From contig NZ_BOOO01000040.1 of the NCBI RefSeq assembly GCF_016863275.1, positions 62,001-126,000 of the forward strand: DNA of 64,000 bases. Direction: 5' to 3'. Of this stretch, positions 34,009 through 41,429 are shown piece by piece (positions within the stretch are counted from its first letter, which is position 1; the number at the start of each line of letters is the position of its first letter). The stretch comes from Planotetraspora mira (GTDB lineage: Bacteria > Actinomycetota > Actinomycetes > Streptosporangiales > Streptosporangiaceae). The notes below the pieces were generated by a model. That model was not told the DNA's origin, did not search any database, and was given only the letters and a program-made list of their open reading frames with translations. The position numbers were made by a program, and so were the translations under genes.

Positions 34009-34190
34009 AGCGCCCCCGAGGGCATGCCGCCAAGCGTTCTGTCAATTCTTGAAGATGTGAGCGGGCCGGCGGTTTAGTGCGCTCCCGTGGGCATGCCGCC
34101 AAGCGTTCTGTCAATTCTTGAAGATGTGAGCGGGCCGGCGGTTTAGTGCGCTCCCGAGGGCATGCCGCCAAGCGTTCTGTCAATTTCTGA
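34009..34190. repeat. 69-bp tandem repeat, about 2.6 copies
   Basis: The unit (one copy 34078-34146) contains GGCATGCCGCCAAGCGTTCT and GAAGATGTGAGCGGGCCGGC and recurs at exact 69-bp spacing with one or two substitutions; the third copy ends near 34190. Each unit includes palindrome GGCATGCC and, on the minus strand, TTGACA. It lies upstream of the MFS promoter. The length, a multiple of three, leaves a minus-strand frame open, which is not evidence for a gene. Confidence 0.85.
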
Positions 34191-34575
34191 TCCTGTTGTT
34201 TGACTTCGCGTGAATTCCGTGCCCCACCCCGTGTTCCGGCTCTGCTCCGCGCCCTTGTCCCGCCCCGTGTACCAGGTCGTGCGCTGCGCCGGACGTAGGA
34301 AGGGGGTGGGCGCCAGCGCCGGTGCGACCGCTCTCGGGGCCGCCGGGAGCGGCCGAGTACCCAGACGGCTACCCCGTGCGGGCGGTCCTTTCGGCCTGCC
34401 GGTTCAGCAGGCCGAACGTTCTTCCTCGCATATTTTTGGAATAGGAGGATTGGAATTCACCCGCGCCAGTGGAACGGAAGTCGCCGGGGTATTCATGGAG
34501 AGGCAGGGGACAGAGCCGACCGCACTCTCGCCAGGGTGTTTCTCGTCCGCAGGGAAAGGAGAGGCGCGCCCTGGA
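34191..34575. other. gene-free stretch
   Basis: The long plus-strand frame here (34210-34902) lacks an RBS and protein-like composition and overlaps the zinc-ribbon gene on the other strand. Nothing else is supported. Confidence 0.45.
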
Positions 34576-34815
34576 TCAGGTTTGCTCTGTCGGTTCTTCT
34601 ATTCGCGTCCACCAATTGATGTTCTGACCGGTGGTCCCGAAGGCTTCGTTCAGTCGGTTGCTGAGATCGCGAAAGGTGCCGCGCTCGGGTTGCTGTTCAG
34701 GCGTCCAGGTGGCGTCGAATTCCTCGCAGAGGAGGAAGCTGATCTCGCCGCCCCGTACTCGGTAGGGCTTGACCCATCCCTGACCGCATCGAGGACACTA
34801 CAGTCGCCTGTGCAT
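34576..34815 (-). pseudogene. small zinc-ribbon protein interrupted by TAG
   Basis: The minus strand reads ATG (34815) HRRL, TAG (34798-34800), then CPRCGQGWVKPYRV, ISFLLCEEFDATWTPEQQPE and ends ...RIEEPTEQT at TGA 34576. CPRC with LLCEE looks like an actinobacterial zinc ribbon (third Cys present, fourth replaced by Glu/Phe region). No alternative start exists between TAG and CPRC. Missed by simple ORF length filters. Nonsense mutation, sequencing error, or an upstream frameshift are possible. Confidence 0.6.
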
Positions 34816-34969
34816 GCGGCCATGCTTTCCAACTGGAAAGCGTTCGTCGCAACGGCACGCTTGGTGAGAAGTCAGGCTGTGAGGTCGTATTCGGCCTGGT
34901 AGGTGCGTTTGTGTTCTTGGTGGCTGTGGTAGCCCGTTCTAGGGCCTGCCTCAAAGTCCCGGCTTATTT

Positions 34970-34986
34970 GATCTTGTGACAAGATC
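34970..34986. promoter_or_regulatory. 17-bp palindrome before the VOC gene
   Basis: GATCTTGTGACAAGATC is a perfect 8-1-8 inverted repeat ending 5 bp before the ATG at 34992. It could be an operator, or in RNA a hairpin affecting initiation because no separate RBS is visible. Confidence 0.55.
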
Positions 34987-34991
34987 CCGGG

Positions 34992-35402
34992 ATGCTGCGA
35001 TTCACCGACTTCATCATCGATTGCCCAGACGCGATGAAACTGGCGGCCTTCTACTCCGAGGTGACGGGTCGCCCGCTCAAGGAGGGCAGCCACGAGAACT
35101 GGGCCGGTATCCAGTTCGGCGAGATCGAGTTGGCCTTCAACCCGGTGGAGGACTACCACGCCCCCCAGTGGCCCGACAGCGAGCACCCCAAGCAATTCCA
35201 CCTCGACTTCGAGGTCGACGACATCGAGGCCGAACAGAGCCGCGTCCTGGCCCTCGGGGCGTCCCTGCAGCAGGACTCCATCGGCTCCGACGGCTATGGC
35301 TGGCGCGTCTACACCGACCCCGTCGGCCACCCCTTCTGCCTCTGCCACAACAAGGGTGTCATCTGGACCGACCAGGGCCTCATCTGGCCCAAGCGCGCTT
35401 AG
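34992..35402 (+). CDS. VOC (glyoxalase/bleomycin-resistance-like) protein
   Basis: 136 residues: two beta-alpha-beta-beta-beta modules, FTDFIIDCPDAMKLAAFYSE at the start and FHLDFEVDDIEAEQSRVLAL, ending YTDPVGHPFCLCHN. Metal-ligand-like His and Glu positions are present, but the family spans many reactions and binding roles. The ATG lies just behind the 17-bp palindrome. Confidence 0.8.
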   Translation: MLRFTDFIIDCPDAMKLAAFYSEVTGRPLKEGSHENWAGIQFGEIELAFNPVEDYHAPQWPDSEHPKQFHLDFEVDDIEAEQSRVLALGASLQQDSIGSDGYGWRVYTDPVGHPFCLCHNKGVIWTDQGLIWPKRA

Positions 35403-35499
35403 AGCGGCTCCAAGGCGCTACGAGGGTGCACGGCTGACCCGCTAGGACGTCACCGCGGATGACTGCCTGGTGCTCGATGAGGTGTCCGCCGGCGTCCGG

Positions 35500-35790
35500 T
35501 CGGGGTGCCCGCCCGGCCCGGTCGCGCCGGGCGGCCCGTGACCGACCACGCGCCGGGACGTTCCCGCGGCGGCCTGACCACCAAGCTGCATCTGGCGTGC
35601 GAGCAGGGTCAAAAGCCGCCGGCGATCCTGCTGATCGCCGGTCATCGTGGCGACAGCCCGCAGTTCACCGTGGTCATCGACGCCATCCGGGTGCCTCGTC
35701 TGGGTAGCGCGCGGCCCCGGACCCGGCCTGGCAGTGTTCTGGCGGACAAGGCCTACACCTCGGGTGCGGCCCATGGTGCGCTCGGATAGC
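35500..35790 (+). pseudogene. IS5-type transposase, central fragment
   Basis: Reads DHAPGRSRGGLTTKLHLACE, LIAGHRGDSPQFTVVIDAIR and TRPGSVLADKAYTSGAAHGA: the middle of an IS5-family DDE transposase including the second catalytic Asp (ADKAY). N-terminal and C-terminal parts are absent. Its C-terminal counterpart type occurs at 2203-2415, but the two are not shown to be one element. Confidence 0.75.
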
Positions 35791-35842
35791 TCGCCCGGCG
35801 CCAATCCGCAAACGTCAGTCCAAGATCGTAAGCTTGCCGCCC

Positions 35843-36364
35843 ATGACCAAGGCTCGGACCATATCGTTCGATCTCCACGTCGCCTATAGCCAGGCGTACC
35901 TCATCGACCTCATTGACGACGCGATGGGCCCAGGCGACCTACTCGACGACCACCCCACGCATCCCGTCGGGATCATACGTGTGAAAGACGGCATCGCGTT
36001 CCTGGTCACAGGCCTGCACACGGGCACGGTCGGCTTCTCGGCGACGGTGGCCGATGGCGACCCGGGAGCGGACACCGACGGGTACGAGGACATCGTGGAG
36101 ATCAGTTTCAAGTCCACCGTCGGACGAGTCTCCCTGCTCGAGTGGTCGCCCGAGGTGGCCCATGACCTCCCCGACCTAACCACAGGACCGGGGTGGTACC
36201 GACTGCGCTATCACGCCCGGGGCATGGACGAGGCGCGGGAGGCGGACACCTCGGCAGAGATCATCGATAGCTATCTGCTGCAGATCCGGCCCCAGGACGA
36301 GTCCCAACCGCGCGTGGTCAAGAGCACGAGCAAGCTGCTCGCCATGTGGCGCAGCGCGGGCTGA
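35843..36364 (+). CDS. hypothetical protein
   Basis: 173 residues (MTKARTISFDLHVAYSQAYL...), mostly beta strands, with FLVTGLHTGTVGFSATVADG and GPGWYRLRYHARGMDEAREA. Such proteins accompany toxin-immunity or DNA-element genes in actinobacteria but no function is established. Starts at ATG 35843 shortly after the IS fragment. Confidence 0.65.
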   Translation: MTKARTISFDLHVAYSQAYLIDLIDDAMGPGDLLDDHPTHPVGIIRVKDGIAFLVTGLHTGTVGFSATVADGDPGADTDGYEDIVEISFKSTVGRVSLLEWSPEVAHDLPDLTTGPGWYRLRYHARGMDEAREADTSAEIIDSYLLQIRPQDESQPRVVKSTSKLLAMWRSAG

Positions 36365-36434
36365 GATATCCGACAGACTTCGCCGCCGACAGCACAAATT
36401 CCTGTTCCGGCTCGTCGGGGGCTTACGGCGTGCT

Positions 36435-37082
36435 TCAGACCGGCTGGGGGATGGTGAACAGGCGCAGAAAGGTGTTCAGCAGTTCGCGGCGCCCGGACAG
36501 TTCGACCAACCCACACTTGGCCGCCCGCATGAGCTCCCAGTAGGAGGGGAGCCCGTCCGGCTGGAAGGCGATCGCGAGATCGGGCTCGCCTGAAGCCGGG
36601 CCTACGCCGGCTTCGAGCTTCCCGTCGGTGACCGCGAGGTGCACCACCAGGTCGGGGGCGCGGACCTCCCAGGTCGCGGTCACCCCTGCCGCGGCTTCGG
36701 CGTGGAAGACCCCCCGCAGGTTCATGATCAGCGACTCGGGCGTGACGATCTCGCCCGGTCGTGGCTCGCCCGTGTGCACGGCGCCCCAGCGCCCGAGGGC
36801 GAAGATGGCCGGTTCGAGTTCGCGGCCGACAGAGGTCAGCGTGTAGAGGACGCCGCGCTGTGGCGCCGGCGCGACGCGGCGTTCGACGATGCCCGACTGC
36901 TCGAGCTCCTTGAGTCGGGTGGAGAGCACGTTGGTGGGAATGCCCGGCAGCCCGTCGAGCAGGTCGGTGTAGCGGTGCGGCCGCACCGCGAGATCGCGCA
37001 CGATCAGCAGCGCCCATCGTTCGCCCACGAGCTCCAACGCGCGGGCCAGGCCGCAGTACTGACCGTAATCACGACGCTTCAT
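36435..37082 (-). CDS. HxlR-family regulator with SCP2-like C-terminal domain
   Basis: 215 residues: winged helix 1-105 (YCGLARALELVGERWALLIV, RYTDLLDGLPGIPTNVLSTR) with Cys10, a redox/electrophile sensor position in HxlR proteins, and an SCP2-type lipid- or ligand-binding domain (115-205). Divergent from the NmrA-MFS-SDR operon, which it probably controls through the palindrome at 37120-37132. Confidence 0.87.
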   Translation of the reverse strand: MKRRDYGQYCGLARALELVGERWALLIVRDLAVRPHRYTDLLDGLPGIPTNVLSTRLKELEQSGIVERRVAPAPQRGVLYTLTSVGRELEPAIFALGRWGAVHTGEPRPGEIVTPESLIMNLRGVFHAEAAAGVTATWEVRAPDLVVHLAVTDGKLEAGVGPASGEPDLAIAFQPDGLPSYWELMRAAKCGLVELSGRRELLNTFLRLFTIPQPV

Positions 37083-37119
37083 GCTTCAACTATAGCAACC
37101 TCTTTAATCTGCCGCCTGA

Positions 37120-37167
37120 TTCGTTTTACGAAGCTGACTTGCAAAAACGAAGTAGCACGCCTAGGGT
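37120..37167. promoter_or_regulatory. HxlR palindrome and divergent operon promoter
   Basis: TTCGTTTTACGAA (37120-37132) is a perfect 5-3-5 palindrome 38 bp from the hxlR-type start. Directly beside it is a plus-strand promoter: TTGCAA (37139-37144), 17 bp, TAGGGT (37162-37167). A regulator bound at the palindrome would act from just upstream of -35. Confidence 0.6.
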
Positions 37168-37488
37168 CACCGACATGACCGAACGGACCCTGGGCGACCG
37201 TCCTGGTCCAGAGTTGCGACGGGCGGTCACGCACGGCCCGCGCACGGTCCCCGTCGCTCGCCGCGTCCACGGCGGGCCCGGACGCCTTCGCCGTCACCTC
37301 GAACCCGTGATCGGCGGGCTGCTTGTCACTCGAGCCGGCGCCGGGAGACTCCCGGTGCACCCTGCCGGTCGGGATCGCGGCCGCTCGGCTCGTGCCGTAC
37401 GTCACGAAGATCCCCGATCCGTTCGGCACGGGGCGGCTGACTCCACCCAGTCCACCACCGCATCGTGAATCGACCAGCGGAGAACCAT
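37168..37488 (+). other. long leader before the NmrA-like gene
   Basis: About 315 bp separate the promoter from ATG 37489. A frame from ATG 37175 to 37468 is Arg/Pro-rich and unrecognised, and probably not a gene. No riboswitch-like conserved core is apparent. Confidence 0.4.
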
Positions 37489-38391
37489 ATGTCCTCATCA
37501 GCTACAAGCAAGACCGTCCTCGTCTCGGGAGCGACGGGTGACACCGGGCGAGCGACCGTCCGGGAGTCCATCGCTCTCGGCCTCAACGTCAGGGCCATGG
37601 TGCGCAGCATCGATGCACGTTCCCAGGCCCTCGCCGACCAGGGAGCCGAGGTCGTCGTCGGAGACTTCCTGGACCCCAACACCCTTCGCCCGGCCATGGA
37701 AGGCGTGGACGCGGCATATCTGTGCTATCCGGTCGCGCCGGGGCTCATCCACGCGACCGTCAACTTCACCCAGGCCGCGAAGGAGACGGGCGTCAAGGCG
37801 GTCCTCAACTGCTCCCAGCGGTCCGCGAACCGCGAGTCCACCAGCCCCTCGTGCCGCGACACCTACATCGCCGAAGAGGTGCTCAACTGGTCCGGGCTGA
37901 ACGTCGTTCATCTCCGCCCGACCCTCTTCCTCGAGTGGTTGCAGTACTCCTGGATGCCGTCCAAGCTGCGGGAGGGCGTCCTGTACATGCCGGTGGGCGA
38001 GGGCACCAGTTCCCCCGTCGCCGCCGAGGACCAGGGACGCGCCATCGCCGCGCTGCTGCTGCACCCCGAAGAGCACATCGGCACCACCATCCCGCTCTCC
38101 GGCCCGGTCGAGATGGGCCACGAGCAGATGGCGGCCGAACTCACCGAGGCACTCGGCAGGAAGATCGTCTTTGAGAACCCGCCCATGGCGGAGTACGCCG
38201 CGCACCTCGAGGCGGCCGGCGTGCCCCCCTACGGCGTCGCGCACATCACCGGCGCGATGCTCGACTACCAGAACGGCCGCATGTCGGGCGCCGACGACAA
38301 CATCGAGAAACTCACCGACCGCCGGTCGATGACGGTCGGCGAGTACGCCCGCGCGCACGCCGACCTCCTCAACGGCGACAGACTGACCTAG
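37489..38391 (+). CDS. NmrA-like NAD(P)-binding oxidoreductase
   Basis: 300 residues of atypical SDR/NmrA type: VLVSGATGDTGRATVRESIA, VVVGDFLDPNTLRPAMEGVD, LNCSQRSANRE and VVHLRPTLFLEWLQYSW. No YxxxK pair, typical of redox sensors or quinone reductases of this family. GGAGA precedes ATG 37489. First gene of an operon with an MFS exporter and an SDR, opposite an HxlR regulator; a detoxification role is inferred. Confidence 0.85.
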   Translation: MSSSATSKTVLVSGATGDTGRATVRESIALGLNVRAMVRSIDARSQALADQGAEVVVGDFLDPNTLRPAMEGVDAAYLCYPVAPGLIHATVNFTQAAKETGVKAVLNCSQRSANRESTSPSCRDTYIAEEVLNWSGLNVVHLRPTLFLEWLQYSWMPSKLREGVLYMPVGEGTSSPVAAEDQGRAIAALLLHPEEHIGTTIPLSGPVEMGHEQMAAELTEALGRKIVFENPPMAEYAAHLEAAGVPPYGVAHITGAMLDYQNGRMSGADDNIEKLTDRRSMTVGEYARAHADLLNGDRLT

Positions 38392-38399
38392 GTGGTGCT

Positions 38400-39671
38400 G
38401 TGACCAATCCAGACACGGTTGGGTTGCTTTCCGGCCCCGAAGGCCGGCGAGCGCGAAACCCGTCCTCGCGCCGGCCGCACCTGCCGCGCACCGTCGGCTT
38501 CGCCGGCATCTCGGCGGCGATGGTGGCGATCCTCGTCGCGGCCGGCGCCCCCACGCCGCTCCTGCCGATCTACCAGAGGAACTGGGGCCTCGCGCCCTGG
38601 CAACTGACGCTCGCGTTCGGTGTCTACGCCATCGCGCTCCTGATCGCGATCCTCGTGATCGGATCACTGTCCGACCACGTCGGCCGGCGCCCACTCATGA
38701 TCGCAGCGCTCACGGTCGAACTGGCGGCGATGCTGGTATTCCTGTTCGCGCCCTCGATCGGCTGGCTCATCGCCGCCCGCATCGTCCAGGGAGTCGCCAC
38801 CGGGGCGGCCTCCAGCTCGCTCAGCGCCGCGGTCGTGGAGCTCGCTCCCGAGCGGCACAAGAAGCTCGGCGCCCTGATGACCAGCATGGCGCCCCTGGCG
38901 GGCCTGGGCATCGGGGCGCTCTTCGCGGGCCTGCTCGCCCAGTTCGTCTCCGATCCCGCGTTCACGGCCTGGCTCGTTCTCGTCGTGGTCGTGGCCGCCG
39001 GAACCGTCTTCACCGTGTTCACGCCGGAGACGTCGTCCCGCAAGCCGGGCGCGTTGGCGTCACTGGTCCCGCGCGTCTCGGTGCCACCCCAGGTGCGCGG
39101 TCTCTTCGCATCGACCCTGCCCGTCGTGATCAGCGCGTTCATGACGATGGCGCTGTTCCTGGGCCTGGTCCCCATCGTGATGGGCGCCGTCTTCGGGGCC
39201 GGAACACCATTCGTCGGCGCGTTGGCCGCGTTCGTCACCTTCGGCGTCGGGACCGTGGTATCGGCGGTCACGACCGGCGTGCGACCTCACCACTTGAGGC
39301 TAATCGGGGCCAGTGCGATAACCGTCGGCGCGTTCGAGTTCATCGTGAGCGTCCGCGCCGAAGCACTGCCCTTCCTGTGGATCGCCGCCGTGTTGGGCGG
39401 CGCGGGGCTCGGTGCGTCGTTCTCGGGGATCACCCGGGGACTCGTGCCCGAGGTGAAAGCTCACGAGCGCGCGGGGTTGTTCACCGCCATCTACCTCGTG
39501 GGCTATCTCGCCATGGGCATCCCCGCGATCATCGCCGGCCAGTTCGCCGGGGCCGTCGGCGTGACGTCCATGGCGACCGGCTTCGGGATCGTCATCGCCA
39601 TCGTGGCCATGGCCGGCGTGGTCGTCACCGGCACGCGCACTGCACGGCGCCGGAAGGCCCATGCGGCCTAG
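38400..39671 (+). CDS. MFS exporter
   Basis: 423 residues, 12 helices: GSLSDHVGRRPLMIAALTVE (motif A), ARIVQGVATGAASSSLSAAV. GTG 38400 lies 8 bp after the NmrA-like stop with AGGTGG upstream, so they are co-transcribed. Substrate unknown; the HxlR context suggests an electrophile or drug. Confidence 0.87.
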   Translation: MTNPDTVGLLSGPEGRRARNPSSRRPHLPRTVGFAGISAAMVAILVAAGAPTPLLPIYQRNWGLAPWQLTLAFGVYAIALLIAILVIGSLSDHVGRRPLMIAALTVELAAMLVFLFAPSIGWLIAARIVQGVATGAASSSLSAAVVELAPERHKKLGALMTSMAPLAGLGIGALFAGLLAQFVSDPAFTAWLVLVVVVAAGTVFTVFTPETSSRKPGALASLVPRVSVPPQVRGLFASTLPVVISAFMTMALFLGLVPIVMGAVFGAGTPFVGALAAFVTFGVGTVVSAVTTGVRPHHLRLIGASAITVGAFEFIVSVRAEALPFLWIAAVLGGAGLGASFSGITRGLVPEVKAHERAGLFTAIYLVGYLAMGIPAIIAGQFAGAVGVTSMATGFGIVIAIVAMAGVVVTGTRTARRRKAHAA

Positions 39672-39723
39672 CGCCGGCCTTCTCATCGCAAGAGATCACT
39701 CCTGAGTGAAAGGGAACAAGAAC

Positions 39724-40428
39724 ATGACATCGATGAACAACGCGACCGTCCTCATCACGGGCGCCAACGGCGGGCTCGGTACCGCACTCGTCCAGGCCGC
39801 CCTCGAGCGAGGCGCCGCCCGTGTCTACGCCGCCGCACGAAACCCGAAGGACTGGGACGACAAGCGCGTCGTGCCGCTGCGCCTTGACCTGACCGACCCC
39901 GCCTCGATCGAACGGGCCGCGGGCGAGGCCGGCGACACCACCGTCCTGGTGAACAACGCGGCCATCTTCCCCCGAGGCGACCTGCTGAGCGCCCCGATCG
40001 AGGAGATCACGGCGACCATCGAGACGAACCTGGTCGGACCGATCCGCCTCACCCGTGCCCTCGCACCCGCTCTCCGATCGGCCAAGGGTGCGCTGGTCAA
40101 CGTGGGTTCCGTCCTCAGCTGGCTCGCGGTCGGCAAGGCGCACAGCGTCTCCAAGGCCGGCCTGTGGATGGCGACGAACGCCTTGCGCCTCGAACTCGCA
40201 CCTGACGGAGTGCAGGTGCTCGGCGCCTACTTCGGCCCCACCGACACGCCGATGCAGGCGGACAACCCCTCGCCCGGCAAGCACAAGCCGTCCGACGTCG
40301 TCGCGTCGGTGTTCGACGCTCTGGAGGCCGGCGAGAACGAGGTACTCGTCGACGACATGACCAAGGGCGTGCACGCCGCGCTCTCCCAGTCCGTCACCGT
40401 CCTGTACCCGGCTCTCGCATCGCGATAG
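39724..40428 (+). CDS. SDR-family protein with altered catalytic Tyr
   Basis: 234 residues, classical SDR: cofactor loop TGANGGLG (12-19), NNAA (77-80), Ser in NVGSVLS (129 or 132). The YxxxK motif reads H140-SVS-K144, so the catalytic Tyr is His. The neighbouring residues AHSVSKAGLW are otherwise normal. It may be inactive, slow, or use another acid. Third gene of the NmrA-MFS-SDR unit; GTG 39706 is an alternative start. Confidence 0.82.
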   Translation: MTSMNNATVLITGANGGLGTALVQAALERGAARVYAAARNPKDWDDKRVVPLRLDLTDPASIERAAGEAGDTTVLVNNAAIFPRGDLLSAPIEEITATIETNLVGPIRLTRALAPALRSAKGALVNVGSVLSWLAVGKAHSVSKAGLWMATNALRLELAPDGVQVLGAYFGPTDTPMQADNPSPGKHKPSDVVASVFDALEAGENEVLVDDMTKGVHAALSQSVTVLYPALASR

Positions 40429-40490
40429 CTCGCCGGCGGCCCCGGTGTGGTCGGTCATGGACTCATGGCGATCACACCGGGCACACCCCG

Positions 40491-40680
40491 GTGCGCCAGC
40501 ACCACTACAGCACGGACGTCCTCGGGAACCCGCTGACGGGCCCACTAGATCACCGGCTACCGGCACTACGACGGATTCGCCTACCCCACCCGCCGGTTCG
40601 TACTGCGCCGCCACCCCGACGACATCACCCCGGGCCGGCCGCTCACCTTCCTGAACATCGACTCAGTGTCCGTGTCCTAA
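40491..40680 (+). pseudogene. C-terminal remnant of a conserved hypothetical protein
   Basis: QHHYSTDVLGNPLT, then after a frameshift ITGYRHYDGFAYPTRRFVLR and PLTFLNIDSVSVS to TAA 40680. This resembles the end of actinobacterial proteins with HYTSxHxxFDGxxxPTRRRVxRR and a final IDIDDVxV strand, of unknown function. The N-terminal ~150 residues are gone. Confidence 0.55.
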
Positions 40681-40691
40681 AGGAACACACC

Positions 40692-41216
40692 ATGAACATC
40701 CTGGAAGCCCTCATCCGCCGGAACCGAGCGTTCGCCGAGACGCGATTCGACCCGCGGCTACGTATGCGGCCGAGCCTGAACACCACCGTCATCACCTGCC
40801 TCGACCCCCGGGTGGATCCAGCCGTCGTACTCGGCACCGAGCAGGGCGAGATCGCCGTGCTGCGCAACCCCGGCGGGCGGGTGACCCCGCAGACGATCGA
40901 GCAACTGCTCATACTCCAGGAGGTGGCGCGGGCCAACCAGCCCGATATCCCGTCCGAGAGGCACATCGTCGTGCTCCAGCACACCCAGTGCGGCATCACG
41001 CTCATCCAGAACCGGGCCGACATGCTGGCCTCCTACTTCGAGGTGGCCGAGGAGAACCTGCCCGCCGTCGCCGTCGGCGACCCGCGGGCCGCCGTCGCCC
41101 GCGACGTCGCCGCGCTACATGCCGAACCCTGCCTCGACGGCATCCAGGTCTCCGGACTCGTCTACGACGTCCTCACCGGCCTCGTCGACACCGTCGTCCC
41201 ACCACGAGAACTCTGA
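40692..41216 (+). CDS. beta-class carbonic anhydrase-like protein
   Basis: 174 residues: zinc/dyad motif C36-x-D38-x-R40 (ITCLDPRVDP) and H97-x-x-C100 (LQHTQCGI). All four family residues are present, so CO2 hydration is plausible, although the protein is at the short end of the family. AAAGGAA precedes ATG 40692. Confidence 0.85.
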   Translation: MNILEALIRRNRAFAETRFDPRLRMRPSLNTTVITCLDPRVDPAVVLGTEQGEIAVLRNPGGRVTPQTIEQLLILQEVARANQPDIPSERHIVVLQHTQCGITLIQNRADMLASYFEVAEENLPAVAVGDPRAAVARDVAALHAEPCLDGIQVSGLVYDVLTGLVDTVVPPREL

Positions 41217-41397
41217 AATCGACGTGGCGGGCGATAGCCTCGGCCAAGCCGGGCTCGGAGAACGGGACCCGGCCCGAGGACAAGGTACGGACGATGGCCG
41301 GGGCGACGTCCAGGCCGAGGACCTCGTTGCCCCCGATCGCCATACCGGCGGCGTACGGGATTCCGAGGCGGCCGCATCCGATGACGCTGATGTTCAC
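41215..41397 (-). pseudogene. truncated UDP-glucose dehydrogenase, inverted N-terminal copy
   Basis: 61 codons from ATG 41397 read NISVIGCGRLGIPYAAGMAI, NEVLGLDVAPAIVRTLSSGR and PFSEPGLAEAIARHVDF. This is the NAD-binding start of the ugd family, clearly similar to but not identical with the full ugd that begins 33 bp away on the other strand. The remainder has been replaced by the end of the carbonic anhydrase gene. Confidence 0.8.
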
Positions 41398-41429
41398 TGA
41401 GTACCTCCGAGCGAAGGGACGACCAGAAC

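Noticed and set aside
33971-34183. 70-residue minus-strand frame of repeated TERLAACPRERTKPPARSHL
   Set aside because: Created by the 69-bp tandem repeat being a multiple of three; no RBS or plausible start context.
34009-34190. CRISPR array
   Set aside because: Units are contiguous tandem copies without variable spacers.
37175-37468. 98-codon frame in the leader of the NmrA-like operon
   Set aside because: Arg/Pro-rich, no homology-like pattern; ATG lies too close to the proposed transcription start for an RBS. A leaderless gene cannot be fully excluded.
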